In this document: piece by piece, positions 36,112-45,128 of the stretch | How the letters are laid out: each line of letters starts with the position of its first letter | How positions within the stretch are numbered: the first letter of the stretch is position 1 | Assembly: GCF_947496195.1 (NCBI RefSeq) | Contig: NZ_CANMBY010000001.1 | Coordinates: forward strand, 558,001-622,000 | Origin: an uncultured Polaribacter sp. | GTDB taxonomy: Bacteria > Bacteroidota > Bacteroidia > Flavobacteriales > Flavobacteriaceae | Reading direction: 5' to 3' | DNA length: 64,000 nucleotides | Made by a program: the position numbers and the translations under genes | Notes under the pieces: generated by a model | What the model was told of the DNA's origin: nothing | The model's input: only the letters and a program-made list of their open reading frames with translations | Databases searched by the model: none

Positions 36112-36250
36112 CCTCTCTCAATCAACCACGATTTACTATTCTTTTCGACGTCATTCTACCACTAACGTATATTGTGGTTTTTCGTTTATAGGAAAGAAAT
36201 AAATTTACTCTCCTTAAGTTAGGTCTAATTCTTTAGACGTTTAATTTGTG
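36084..36250 (-). ncRNA. Candidate small RNA or leader/attenuator (unassigned)
   Basis: A gene-free stretch on the minus strand ends in the terminator at 36084-36111. Before it lie CTTTCC (36196-36191) and GGAAAG (36113-36108), which can pair and enclose about 80 nt, and an internal hairpin CCAC...GTGG (about 36177-36159). The AAAG of GGAAAG is also part of the terminator stem, so two structures could exclude each other. No known Rfam family was recognised. The alternative is chance pairing in spacer DNA. Confidence 0.35.
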
Positions 36251-36455
36251 TTATTCTTACAAGACTATTTACGTATAAATCATTAATATGGTTTTTTTAA
36301 AAGCCTATATTTTTTATTTTCTCCAAAAAAAACTGTTTTAATTTTCTGCTGAGTTTGTTAGAAATTATAAAATCATTTGATGCTAAAATTCCAATAGTTT
36401 CTTTTTAGTTATCTTTAACATGCTGATTCTGTAAAAAATAATCTTATTTTATTGA
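36251..36455. other. AT-rich spacer before the Crp/Fnr-type gene
   Basis: No frame, RNA gene or clean promoter was recognised here. It probably contains the promoter of the regulator gene starting at 36456. Confidence 0.5.
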
Positions 36456-37034
36456 ATGAAATCTAATAATTCAATCGCTTTAGAAATCTTTAAAAACATA
36501 TCTCTTTCTAAAAAAGAGATTGATTTTATTGATAGCAAATTTGAAAAAATTAGTTTAACTAAAGGAGATGTTTTATTAAGTTCAGATACTCATGTAACCA
36601 ATCAATATTATGTTTTTAGTGGCTGCTTACGTTCTTTCTTCTTAAATAGTTTAGGTAAAGATCACACTACACAATTTGCAGTAAAAGACTGGTGGATTAG
36701 CGATTATATTTCTTTTTTTACAGAAGAAAAATCGGTAATGACTATTGAGTGTCTGCAAGATGCTGAAATTTATAGGCTTTCTAGAAAAGACATGAATAGC
36801 TTATGTGAAGAGATTCCTAAAATAGAAACTTTTTTTAGAAATAAAATGGAAAAAGCATTTGCAAGTTTTCAAAAAAGAATTCTAGAATATTTATCACTTA
36901 CTGCAAAAGAAAGGTATATAAAATTCATAACTACCTATCCAGAAATAGAACAGTGTGTTAAAAACTATCATATAGCTTCTTATTTGGGTATTACTACTGA
37001 AAGTTTAAGTAGAATAAGAAAGATCATTATTTAG
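36456..37034 (+). CDS. Crp/Fnr-family transcriptional regulator
   Basis: 192 residues. A cyclic-nucleotide-binding-like beta-roll covers about 10-115 (LTKGDVLLSSDTHVTNQYYVFSG and ECLQDAEIYRLSRKDM), then a long dimer helix and a C-terminal winged helix with AKERYIKFITTYPEI and IASYLGITTESLSRIRK as recognition region. The cAMP-binding residues of true Crp are not evident, and no cysteines suit an Fe-S cluster as in Fnr. Regulators of this type are common in Bacteroidota. Targets unknown; no operator is visible nearby. Confidence 0.88.
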   Translation: MKSNNSIALEIFKNISLSKKEIDFIDSKFEKISLTKGDVLLSSDTHVTNQYYVFSGCLRSFFLNSLGKDHTTQFAVKDWWISDYISFFTEEKSVMTIECLQDAEIYRLSRKDMNSLCEEIPKIETFFRNKMEKAFASFQKRILEYLSLTAKERYIKFITTYPEIEQCVKNYHIASYLGITTESLSRIRKIII

Positions 37035-37128
37035 TTTTATTAACATACATCAATTTTTTTGGGAAAAATATGTTTTATTTTTGGAGAAAATATATTCCCC
37101 AACTCTATTATATAGATTTAGTAAACTA

Positions 37129-37163
37129 GCACAAGTAATATTCATTATTATTTGTGCTTTTTT
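37129..37163 (+). terminator. Terminator after the Crp/Fnr-type gene
   Basis: GCACAAGTAATA / TTATTATTTGTGC with TTCA loop and a run of six T. It lies between convergent genes, but the T-run is only on the plus strand. Confidence 0.75.
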
Positions 37164-37166
37164 ATG

Positions 37167-38450
37167 CTACGTTGTTTCAAAATTTTTATGCTTTACCAAT
37201 AAATTTGTGATTGTAAATACAATAATTGAAGGTAATACCCATCCTAAACTGTAGTTTGCTAAAGGAATTATATTTTTGATGCCTGTTAAGCTCTCTCTTG
37301 GTATAATAAACCCTAAAAAATCTGGAATACTAAACACAAAAGTTACCAAAACTACAGCCCTAAAAACCAATTTAGTTGCATACTTATTAGGCACAATGTT
37401 TAATAAAATTAAGACAATTGTTATCGGGTACAAAAACATTAAAGAAGGTACTGCTAAAGTGATGATAAAATCTACTTGATAACTACCAACTACAACTCCA
37501 ATAATACAAGCAATGACTGCTGTAATTATGTATGCTTTTTGTGAGTCTTTACAAATGCCTTTTATATAGTCTGCTGTTCCAGTTACAATACCAACTGCAG
37601 TTGTAAAACAAGCTAAAGCCACTAAAACACTTAAAAAAGTAGTACCTAAAGTGCCTAAAGTTTGAGTACTTAACTCTGTTAAAACTGTTGTTCTAGAAGC
37701 GTTTTCTGCAAAAGTTGATGACAATAAAGAGCCACTTAAAATTAAACCTCCATAAATTAATAACAAACCAGTACCAGCAATTAAACCTGCTTTTCTAATT
37801 AAGTTTCTTCTAGCATCAAAAGTTTGATGACTACTATAGTTTAAAGAAATAATAATTACTGCACCCACAACTACACCTCCAATAGCATCAAAAGTTTGAT
37901 AGCCTTCTAAAATACCATCTACAAAAGGTGTAGTAAAAGAAGTTGCTTTTATAGTTTCTGGAGCTATAAAAATGGCAACTACAATAATTACCAATAAAAT
38001 AAGTACAATTATTGGTGTTAAAAACTTACCAATTAAACCAATGATTCTAGATCTATTTATCGCAAAAATAAATACAAAAACAAAGTAAATAATACTGGTT
38101 AATAAAGGTGTTGTATCAAAAAAAGGTTGTACAGTCATCTCATGAGTAACTGCTGCTGTTCTAGGTGAAGGTATAGCAATTGCAATAATATAAATGAGAA
38201 AACAATAAATAGTACTAAAAACTGGCGATACTTTTTTACCAAAATCATATAAAGTTCCTTGTAATTTGGCATGTGCAAAAATGGCAAGAATAGGTATTGT
38301 AACAGCTGTAAGCACAAAACCAAAAACAACAATCCACCAATCTACACCAGATTTAACGCCTAATGTTGGTGGTAATATTAAATTTCCTGCTCCAAAAAAA
38401 AGTGAAAAGAGTGCAAAACCTGCAATCCAAATTTCTTTTGTTTTGTTCAT
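37167..38450 (-). CDS. brnQ: Branched-chain amino acid transport protein (LIVCS family)
   Basis: 427 residues from MNKTKEIWIAGFALFSLFFGAGNLILPP at 38450; an 11-residue upstream extension lacks support. About twelve transmembrane helices are visible. The N-terminal FFGAGNLILPP is characteristic of BrnQ-type cation symporters of leucine, isoleucine and valine. It lies in the cytoplasmic membrane. It is divergent from the hydrolase gene at 38495, with only 44 bp between starts. Confidence 0.93.
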   Translation of the reverse strand: MNKTKEIWIAGFALFSLFFGAGNLILPPTLGVKSGVDWWIVVFGFVLTAVTIPILAIFAHAKLQGTLYDFGKKVSPVFSTIYCFLIYIIAIAIPSPRTAAVTHEMTVQPFFDTTPLLTSIIYFVFVFIFAINRSRIIGLIGKFLTPIIVLILLVIIVVAIFIAPETIKATSFTTPFVDGILEGYQTFDAIGGVVVGAVIIISLNYSSHQTFDARRNLIRKAGLIAGTGLLLIYGGLILSGSLLSSTFAENASRTTVLTELSTQTLGTLGTTFLSVLVALACFTTAVGIVTGTADYIKGICKDSQKAYIITAVIACIIGVVVGSYQVDFIITLAVPSLMFLYPITIVLILLNIVPNKYATKLVFRAVVLVTFVFSIPDFLGFIIPRESLTGIKNIIPLANYSLGWVLPSIIVFTITNLLVKHKNFETT

Positions 38451-38457
38451 CTTTTGG

Positions 38458-38490
38458 TTGATTTTTATTCTTGAAATATACATATTTTTG
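38458..38490 (+). promoter_or_regulatory. Promoter giving a near-leaderless hydrolase mRNA
   Basis: TTG (38458-38460), a 22-bp gap and TATTTTTG (38483-38490). The ATG at 38495 is 4 bp after the -7 box, so transcription would start at or very near the start codon. Confidence 0.6.
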
Positions 38491-38494
38491 TGTG

Positions 38495-39271
38495 ATGCAA
38501 AAATCTATCTCTTTTAAAAACGCTAACATTTCTTTTTCTGATGTTGGCAATGGACCAACTGTTGTTTTGATTCATGGTTTTTTAGAAAATGCTACTATGT
38601 GGAATGATATAACACCACATTTAACTACAAAAAATAGAATCATAACTATTGATTTGTTAGGTCATGGAAAATCTGATTGTTTAGGCTATTTGCATTCTAT
38701 GGAGCTTTTTGCAGAATCCATTGACGTTATTTTAAAACATTTGAGAATTAGAAAATGTACTTTAATTGGGCACTCTTTAGGAGGTTATGTTGCTTTGGCT
38801 TTTGCAGAGAAACATCCACAAAAAGTAAAGGGTTTGTGTTTACTAAACTCTACCTCTAATGAAGACTCAATAGAGCGAAAAGAATTAAGAGCTAGAGCTA
38901 ATAAAATGGTGCAAACAAATTTTACAAATATGGTAAGAATGTCTTTTGTAAATTTATTTGGCCCAACAAGTAAAGAACGCTATAAGAATGAAATAAACTT
39001 AGCATTACAAGAAGCTTTACAAACTCCAATTCAAGGTTATTTAGCAGCTAATGAAGGCATGAGAATTAGACCCAACAGAAATCATGTTTTAGCAAATAAC
39101 ACCTTTAAAAAATTAATTATTATTGGTGAAAAAGACCCTGTTTTAGATTATAAAACTTCTTTAGCTGAAGCTAAAAAAACAAATACAGAGCTTGTTATTT
39201 TTAAAAACGGTCATATGAGTCATATAGAAAATAAAGAAGAACTTATACAGGTTTTAAAAGGTTTTATATAG
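38495..39271 (+). CDS. Alpha/beta hydrolase
   Basis: 258 residues from MQKSISFKNANISFSDVG; the in-frame TTG at 38471 would place the promoter inside the gene. Motifs: VVLIHGFLENATMW (oxyanion), IDLLGHGKSD, LIGHSLGGYVALAF (nucleophile Ser), IIGEKDPVLDY (Asp) and NGHMSHIENKEEL (His). This resembles MenH-like or general esterase-type hydrolases; no men genes are near, so substrate is open. It is not closely similar to the hydrolase at 35229. Confidence 0.87.
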   Translation: MQKSISFKNANISFSDVGNGPTVVLIHGFLENATMWNDITPHLTTKNRIITIDLLGHGKSDCLGYLHSMELFAESIDVILKHLRIRKCTLIGHSLGGYVALAFAEKHPQKVKGLCLLNSTSNEDSIERKELRARANKMVQTNFTNMVRMSFVNLFGPTSKERYKNEINLALQEALQTPIQGYLAANEGMRIRPNRNHVLANNTFKKLIIIGEKDPVLDYKTSLAEAKKTNTELVIFKNGHMSHIENKEELIQVLKGFI

Positions 39272-39322
39272 GTTATATACTTGATTTTTTAAATTTAAAA
39301 TACGTTAAATAAACCCTCTAAA

Positions 39323-40369
39323 TCAATTCTTCAAAGAATTCCAACCCTGAGCTTTCAGTTCAATTTCTTGGTTGGCTCTCGTAATTAATTGTAACCCTTG
39401 GTTTTCTTCTGTAATATGCCCTATAATCGAAAAGTTCGGATTGCCTTTTATCTTGTCAAAATCAGAAATGGGTACAGTAAATAGCAACTCATAATCTTCA
39501 CCTCCACTTAAAGCCACCATTGTTGAATCTAATTCAAATTCTTCGCAAGTAGAAATCACTTGAGGATCCAAAGGCAGTTTATCCTCATAAATTTTACATC
39601 CAACTTTACTTTGTGTACAAATATGAAATAGCTCTGAAGAAACTCCATCAGAAATATCAATCATACTTGTAGGTTTTACTTCAAGTTCTTTTAATAAACC
39701 AGAAATATCTTTACGTGCTTCAGGTTTTAATTGACGTTCAATTAAATACGTGTATGCGTCTAAATCTGGTTGATTATTTGGATCTACTTGAAACACTTGC
39801 TTTTCTCTTTCCAAAACTTGTAACCCTAAATAGGCTGCACCTAAATCTCCTGTAACTACAATTAAATCAGTTTCTTTAGCACCATTTCTATAAACCACTT
39901 CATCCTTATTTGCTTTACCAATAGCAGTAACAGAAATTAAAATTCCTTTGGTAGATGAAGTTGTATCTCCGCCAATTAAATCAACTTTATAAGTATCACA
40001 AGCTAATTGAATTCCTGCATACAACTCCTCAATCGCTTCTAATGGAAATCTATTAGAGACTGCAATAGAAACTGTAATTTGTTCTGCTGTACCATTCATA
40101 GCATACACATCAGATAAATTAACCATAACAGCTTTGTATCCTAAATGCTTTAAAGGCATATAACTTAAATCAAAATGTACACCTTCTATTAACAAATCTG
40201 TTGTTACTAAAGTTTGTTTTTCTGAGGCATCTAAAACTGCTGCATCATCACCAACTGCTTTTATGGTTGATGAATTTTCAACTTTAAAATATTTTGTAAT
40301 ATGATTAATTAAGCCAAATTCTCCTAATTCAGCCAATGAAGTTCTATTTTGGTTTTTATCTTCTAACAT
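39323..40369 (-). CDS. thiL: Thiamine-monophosphate kinase
   Basis: 348 residues; phosphorylates thiamine monophosphate to the active diphosphate. The metal/ATP motifs are AVGDDAAVLD (near 39-48), EGVHFDLSYMPLKHLGYKAVMVNLSDVYAMNG, LIGGDTTSS, VTGDLGAAYLGL and the C-terminal MIDISDGVSSELFHI and GGEDYELLFTV. Typical length. Single gene. Its promoter lies so close to the ATG that the mRNA should be leaderless, which leaves no room for a TPP riboswitch. Confidence 0.95.
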   Translation of the reverse strand: MLEDKNQNRTSLAELGEFGLINHITKYFKVENSSTIKAVGDDAAVLDASEKQTLVTTDLLIEGVHFDLSYMPLKHLGYKAVMVNLSDVYAMNGTAEQITVSIAVSNRFPLEAIEELYAGIQLACDTYKVDLIGGDTTSSTKGILISVTAIGKANKDEVVYRNGAKETDLIVVTGDLGAAYLGLQVLEREKQVFQVDPNNQPDLDAYTYLIERQLKPEARKDISGLLKELEVKPTSMIDISDGVSSELFHICTQSKVGCKIYEDKLPLDPQVISTCEEFELDSTMVALSGGEDYELLFTVPISDFDKIKGNPNFSIIGHITEENQGLQLITRANQEIELKAQGWNSLKN

Positions 40370-40373
40370 GTTG

Positions 40374-40403
40374 CAAAGATAAGTAGTTGTAGATTGATAG
40401 CAA
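40374..40403 (-). promoter_or_regulatory. Promoter of thiL giving a leaderless mRNA
   Basis: On the minus strand TTG (40403-40401), a 19-bp gap and TATCTTTG (40381-40374). The ATG begins at 40369, 4 bp past the -7 box. Confidence 0.75.
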
Positions 40404-40476
40404 TAAAATTAATACTTCTTAGTTTTAACAATACCATAAAACAATAATCAGTAATTTAGTAGCAGAAATTTATCTT

Positions 40477-41913
40477 ATGAAACTTAAATCAATTTTACTT
40501 TTATTCGCAATTTTTATACTTCACTTTTCTTGTTCTAAAGATGAAGTTAATTTAGATATCGATAATGATGGTATAGAAAATACAATAGATAACTGCCCAA
40601 ATACTGCAAATGCTAATCAATCTGATACAGATGGAGATGGTATTGGAGATACTTGTGATGATTTTAACGATTCTGATAATGATGGTGTAGAAGATTTTGA
40701 AGACAATTGTCCTAATACTGCAAACCCAAACCAAGAAGATACAGATGGTGATGGAGTTGGAGATGTTTGTGATACTACAGTTTCGAATAAAGTACCTTGT
40801 ACAAATGGTTTTGCTGGTATATATCCATGTAAAGATTACGATCTTCTATTGCATTTACCTATGTCTACTTTTGGTTCTCAAGAAGCAAATGATTCTTGGG
40901 GCTGGACAGATGTAACAACCAATAAAGAATACGCAATTATGGGTGTATTAGATGGTACTGTCTTTGTTGATATTTCTGATACAGAAAACCCAATTTACTT
41001 GGGTAAATTACCTACAAGAACTGTAAATAGTGCTTGGAGAGATGTAAAGGTTTATGAAAATCATGCTTTTATTGTAAGTGAAGCTTCAAATCATGGCATG
41101 CAAGTTTTCGATTTAACAAGATTAAGAAATGTAGCAAACCCTCCAGAAACGTTTACATCTGATGTTGATTTTACAGATTTTGGAAATGCTCATAACATCG
41201 TTATTAATGAAGATTCTGGCTTTGGATATGCTGTTGGAACAAATCAATTTGGAGGTGGGCCATTTTTTATAAATATTCAAAATCCAAAAAATCCAGTTGC
41301 AGCAGGTGGTTTTTCTTCTGGTGGATATTCTCATGATGCACAAGTAGTAACTTATAATGGCCCTGATACAGATTACACAGGTCAAGAAATTTTAATTGGC
41401 AGTAATGGTGAAAGAAATGGTGCTAATGAAGTGGTGATTACAAACGTAACAGACAAAAATTCAGTAACAAGAATTGCTAAAATAGATTATTCAAATGATG
41501 GTTACACACACCAAGGATGGTTTACAGAAGACCAGCGTTATTTTATTGTTGGTGATGAGTTAGACGAATTAGAAGGTGATGTAAATACTACTAGAATATT
41601 GATTTTTGATTTGTTAGATCTAGACAATCCTGTATTATTATCTGAATATTTTGGACCAACAGAAGCTATAGATCATAATGGTTATGTAAAAGGTAATACT
41701 TTCTTTTTAGCAAACTATAGAGCAGGAGTTAGAATGCATGATATTTCTAATATTGCAGCTGGTACTATGACAGAAACTGGGTATTTTGATACTTACCCAA
41801 ATGATGATAGCACTGCCTTTAATGGAGTTTGGAATGTATACCCTTTCTTTGATAGTGGTAAAATTTTAGTAAGTGATATAGAAAAAGGAATGTTTATCCT
41901 TCAGAAAAAATAA
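40477..41913 (+). CDS. Choice-of-anchor B lipoprotein with thrombospondin type 3 repeats
   Basis: 478 residues; lipoprotein signal ending in FSC. Residues about 25-108 hold two thrombospondin type 3 calcium-binding repeats (DIDNDGIENTIDNCPNTAN, DTDGDGIGDTCDDFNDSDND and DTDGDGVGDVCDTT). The rest is an LVIVD-type propeller of the choice-of-anchor B family (HLPMSTFGS, WGWTDVTTNKEYAIMG, DGTVFVDISDTENPIYLGKLPT, SEASNHGMQVFDLTRLR). It heads a run of four exported-protein genes ending in the MbnP/MbnH-like pair, with gaps of 9, 4 and 3 bp. A surface role is inferred; no catalytic residues are seen. Confidence 0.87.
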   Translation: MKLKSILLLFAIFILHFSCSKDEVNLDIDNDGIENTIDNCPNTANANQSDTDGDGIGDTCDDFNDSDNDGVEDFEDNCPNTANPNQEDTDGDGVGDVCDTTVSNKVPCTNGFAGIYPCKDYDLLLHLPMSTFGSQEANDSWGWTDVTTNKEYAIMGVLDGTVFVDISDTENPIYLGKLPTRTVNSAWRDVKVYENHAFIVSEASNHGMQVFDLTRLRNVANPPETFTSDVDFTDFGNAHNIVINEDSGFGYAVGTNQFGGGPFFINIQNPKNPVAAGGFSSGGYSHDAQVVTYNGPDTDYTGQEILIGSNGERNGANEVVITNVTDKNSVTRIAKIDYSNDGYTHQGWFTEDQRYFIVGDELDELEGDVNTTRILIFDLLDLDNPVLLSEYFGPTEAIDHNGYVKGNTFFLANYRAGVRMHDISNIAAGTMTETGYFDTYPNDDSTAFNGVWNVYPFFDSGKILVSDIEKGMFILQKK

Positions 41914-41922
41914 AAACCTATT

Positions 41923-43248
41923 TTGAACAAGTTTTTCTATTACATCTCTATTTGTATTATTTGTTTTTCTTGCACTAAACAAAGCGTAAATTTTGGAGGT
42001 AACACTCAATCTTTAACAATTGATGTAATAAAAACACTTGGAGGCTCTAAAAATGATGCTTTTTCATCTATAAAAAAAACTACTGATGGTGGCTTTATAG
42101 CTGTTGGCTATGCTCAAAGTTCAGATTTTGATATCAGCAATAAAAATAATGATAGTTATGACTATTGGGTAGTTAAATTTGATGCTGCAAATACTGTAGA
42201 ATGGAGTAAAACTTTTGGAGGTTCTGATGATGATAGAGCAAGAGATATTTTACAACTTTCAGATGGTTCTTTCTTAATAACTGGTTTTAGTAGAAGTAAT
42301 GATATAGATGTCACTTTAAATAGCGGAAATTACGATTTTTGGGTTCTTAAAATTAATATTGATGGAACCTTAGTTTGGGAAAAAAGTTTTGGGTTTTCTG
42401 GTGCAGATCAATCCTACATCATAAAACAAACAAGTGATGGTAATTTTCTTTTAGGAGGCTCTTTAGACGTTACTGCTTCTGGTGGCCAAGGAAACTCAAA
42501 AACAAGTAAACGTCATGCAGGAGGTGATTATTGGCTAATTAAAATAGACGAAAATGCAAATAAACTTTGGTCTAGGTATTATGGAGGTCAGTTTACAGAT
42601 ACACTTTTAGATATTGCTGAAACTGAAAAAGGAGATTATTTACTAACTGGGTATAGTGATAGCAGTGATACAGATATTTCTAACAACTTAGGCGAATACG
42701 ATTTTTGGATTGTAAAAGTAAATAAGACTGGAGATGTAATCTGGGAGAGAAATTTTGGAGGATCACAAATAGATGAAGCTTTTTCGATTACTAAAACAAC
42801 AGACAATCATTTTTTAATTGCTGGTAATACAAGAAGTGCTAACAAAGATGTAACTCTAAATAACGGTTCATCAGACATTTGGGTTATTAAAATTAACTCA
42901 GATGGAACATTAATTTGGGAACGTAATTTTGGAGGAACTTCATTTGATAATGCTAATAAAATTATTTCTGCAGAAAGAGGAGGGTTTTATGTTGTAGGTA
43001 GTTCTAGAAGTTCAGACATAGATGCAGCATCTAACTTTGGAAACAAAGATGTTTGGATTTTAAAAATAGATGCTACAGGAAATTTACAGTGGCAAAAAAA
43101 TATTGGTGGTAGTAATTTAGATGAAGCTAGCTCAGTAATAGAATTACAAAATGGTTCATTAATTGTTTCAGGAGAATCTTGGAGTTCTGATAATGATATT
43201 CTAGAAAACAAAGGCTTTTCTGATGGTTTAATAGTAGTTTTAAAATAA
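41923..43248 (+). CDS. Repeat-propeller lipoprotein
   Basis: 441 residues, TTG start 9 bp after the preceding stop. The lipoprotein signal ends in CFSC. Seven or so repeats of about 55-60 residues follow the pattern FGGS-x-D-A-x-x-I-x-x-T-x-DGG-F-x-x-GYS-x-SSD-D-x-x-NNG-x-YDFWVVKI-x-x-x-G-x-x-x-W-x-K, as expected for a beta-propeller. No T9SS tail and no catalytic motif are visible. It is the second gene of the MbnP/MbnH-like cassette. Function unknown. Confidence 0.8.
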   Translation: MNKFFYYISICIICFSCTKQSVNFGGNTQSLTIDVIKTLGGSKNDAFSSIKKTTDGGFIAVGYAQSSDFDISNKNNDSYDYWVVKFDAANTVEWSKTFGGSDDDRARDILQLSDGSFLITGFSRSNDIDVTLNSGNYDFWVLKINIDGTLVWEKSFGFSGADQSYIIKQTSDGNFLLGGSLDVTASGGQGNSKTSKRHAGGDYWLIKIDENANKLWSRYYGGQFTDTLLDIAETEKGDYLLTGYSDSSDTDISNNLGEYDFWIVKVNKTGDVIWERNFGGSQIDEAFSITKTTDNHFLIAGNTRSANKDVTLNNGSSDIWVIKINSDGTLIWERNFGGTSFDNANKIISAERGGFYVVGSSRSSDIDAASNFGNKDVWILKIDATGNLQWQKNIGGSNLDEASSVIELQNGSLIVSGESWSSDNDILENKGFSDGLIVVLK

Positions 43249-43252
43249 TACA

Positions 43253-44002
43253 GTGAAAAAAATAATTTGGTTTTTTGTCATCATCGCATTTACTTCTTGT
43301 AAAGACGATACAGATTGTTGTGTTAATCTAGAACCTGTAAATGTTACCCTAAAATTTACGCATAATTGGGATGGAACTCCTGTAACAGCATCAGATTTTA
43401 ATTCATTTAATTATGTTACAGAAAATGGAGAATCTGTGAGCATAGAAAGATTAAGATATGTAGTTTCTAATGTTAATTTAGGTGGCGAATCTAAACCTTA
43501 TCAGCTTGTTGATTTAGGAATTAATTCAGGTTTTGAAATCACCTTTAACAATGTTGCTCAGGGTGTAAATAATTTAAATTTCACATTCGGATTTTCAGAT
43601 GCAGATAACATAGATGGTGTTTATCAAGATTTAAATACAGTTTCATTTAATGTTCCAGGCATGTTAGGTGGTGGTTATCATTACATGCAATTTGATGGTA
43701 AATACAAAGACACTAACAATCTAGATGCGAATTTTAATTATCATGCAATTAGAGCTGTTAATAGATCTGACCCAAATAATTTGATTTTTGAAGACACTTC
43801 ATTTTTAGTAGATTTTGGCAGTGTAACCATTACAAATAAAGCCACAATTGAAATAAAGATGAATATTGCTGAATGGTTTAAAAATCCAAATACCTGGAAT
43901 TTAAACCAACTAAACACTGTTTTAATGCCAAATTTCGAAGCTCAAAAATTAATAAGTGCTAATGGAAAATCTGTATTTTCTTTAGGTGATATTTTACAAT
44001 AA
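43253..44002 (+). CDS. MbnP-family lipoprotein (putative copper binder)
   Basis: 249 residues, GTG start 4 bp after the preceding stop. The lipoprotein signal ends in AFTSC16. The beta-rich body matches the MbnP family: VNVTLKFTHNWDGTPVTASDFNSF (about 26-50), VSIERLRYVVSNVNL, GVNNLNFTFGFSD and GGGYHYMQFDGKYKD. In studied MbnP proteins a Trp is oxidised to kynurenine by the partner MbnH, which creates a tight copper site. Candidate Trp residues here include those in HNWDG, AEWFKNP and NTWNL, but I cannot say which would be used. The MbnH-like gene follows by 3 bp. Methanobactin genes are absent, so a wider copper role is inferred. Confidence 0.8.
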   Translation: MKKIIWFFVIIAFTSCKDDTDCCVNLEPVNVTLKFTHNWDGTPVTASDFNSFNYVTENGESVSIERLRYVVSNVNLGGESKPYQLVDLGINSGFEITFNNVAQGVNNLNFTFGFSDADNIDGVYQDLNTVSFNVPGMLGGGYHYMQFDGKYKDTNNLDANFNYHAIRAVNRSDPNNLIFEDTSFLVDFGSVTITNKATIEIKMNIAEWFKNPNTWNLNQLNTVLMPNFEAQKLISANGKSVFSLGDILQ

Positions 44003-44005
44003 AAT

Positions 44006-45061
44006 ATGAGGAAAATAGGGTTAAATTTAATTTTTATTTTTTGTCTGATGAGCTGTTCCTCTTCAGAAGAAGAGTATATACCTGTTCCTTATCAACTAGA
44101 AATACCTCAACTTTTTAAAGAAAAATTAATAGCTCCTGCTATACCAAATAATAATCCATTAACACAAGAAGGGGTTGCTTTAGGTAAAAAACTTTTTTTT
44201 GATAAAAAACTTTCTGGTGATGGTACACAATCTTGCGCAAGCTGTCATCATCCACAAAAAGCATTTACAGATAATTTACAATTTAGTGTTGGAATTGATG
44301 GTAAACAAGGAAGCAGAAATTCAATGCCATTATTTAATTTAGCTTGGAATTTTGATGAAAAATTTGCTTGGGATGGAAAAGACTTTACACTAGAAAATCA
44401 AGCTCTAGAACCTGTTGCAAACCCCATAGAATTGCATGCAGATTGGAGAAAAGTTGCAGAGCGTTTACAAAACGACGCTGAATACCCGACTTTATTTAGC
44501 CAAGCTTTTGGTACCACAAAAATCGATTCTACATTAATCACAAAAGCTTTAGCACAATTTGAAAGAACTTTAATTTCTGGAAATTCAAAATTCGATAAAT
44601 TTTTACTTGGTGAAGTTGCTCTAACTCCAGAAGAACAAAATGGATTTGACGTATTTATGGATGAAGCTAAAGGCGATTGTTTTCATTGTCATGGAAGTAA
44701 TAACAATCCTCTATGGACAGACAATCAATTTCATAACAATGGTTTAGATCGTTCTTTCACAGATTTAGGTTTGGGTGTAGTAACTGGAGATCCTGCAGAT
44801 CATGGAAAATTTAAATCGCCCTCATTAAGAAATCTAAAATTTACAGCACCATATATGCATGATGGACGATTTGCAACTTTAGAAGAAGTCATTAATCACT
44901 ATTCAGAAGGATTACAAGCTTCACCAACTATAGATCCTTTAATGAAAAAAGTAAATCAAGGAGGGGTAAACTTAACTCCAAAAGATAAAGCTGACCTAAA
45001 AGCCTTTCTACTAACACTTTCTGATGAAGAGTTTATCAACAATCCAGACTTCAAAGAATAA
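44006..45061 (+). CDS. Di-heme cytochrome c peroxidase/MauG family lipoprotein (MbnH-like)
   Basis: 351 residues; lipoprotein signal ending in LMSC. Two c-type heme sites are present: CASCH at 77-81 and CFHCH at 225-229. KAFTDNLQFSVG and AWDGKDFTLENQALEPV match the bacterial cytochrome c peroxidase/MauG family, and PYMHDGRFATLEEVINHYSEG is the C-terminal family signature. The gene follows the MbnP-like gene by 3 bp, so an MbnH-like role (oxidising a tryptophan of its partner) is more likely than peroxide detoxification. The last gene of the four-gene cassette; the suf operon begins about 100 bp later with its own promoter. Confidence 0.85.
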   Translation: MRKIGLNLIFIFCLMSCSSSEEEYIPVPYQLEIPQLFKEKLIAPAIPNNNPLTQEGVALGKKLFFDKKLSGDGTQSCASCHHPQKAFTDNLQFSVGIDGKQGSRNSMPLFNLAWNFDEKFAWDGKDFTLENQALEPVANPIELHADWRKVAERLQNDAEYPTLFSQAFGTTKIDSTLITKALAQFERTLISGNSKFDKFLLGEVALTPEEQNGFDVFMDEAKGDCFHCHGSNNNPLWTDNQFHNNGLDRSFTDLGLGVVTGDPADHGKFKSPSLRNLKFTAPYMHDGRFATLEEVINHYSEGLQASPTIDPLMKKVNQGGVNLTPKDKADLKAFLLTLSDEEFINNPDFKE

Positions 45062-45128
45062 TCAATAAAACCAATGGTTTCATTAGTCTTGTTAATACGA
45101 ATTTAACTTTTTTGTTGAAGTTATATCG

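Noticed and set aside
36112-36455. A tRNA or known riboswitch in the longest gene-free gap
   Set aside because: No cloverleaf, T-loop consensus or recognisable aptamer core was seen; only generic hairpins.
40477-41913. Minus-strand frames opposite the thrombospondin and propeller genes
   Set aside because: They overlap well-supported lipoprotein genes and reflect their repeated GAT-rich codons.
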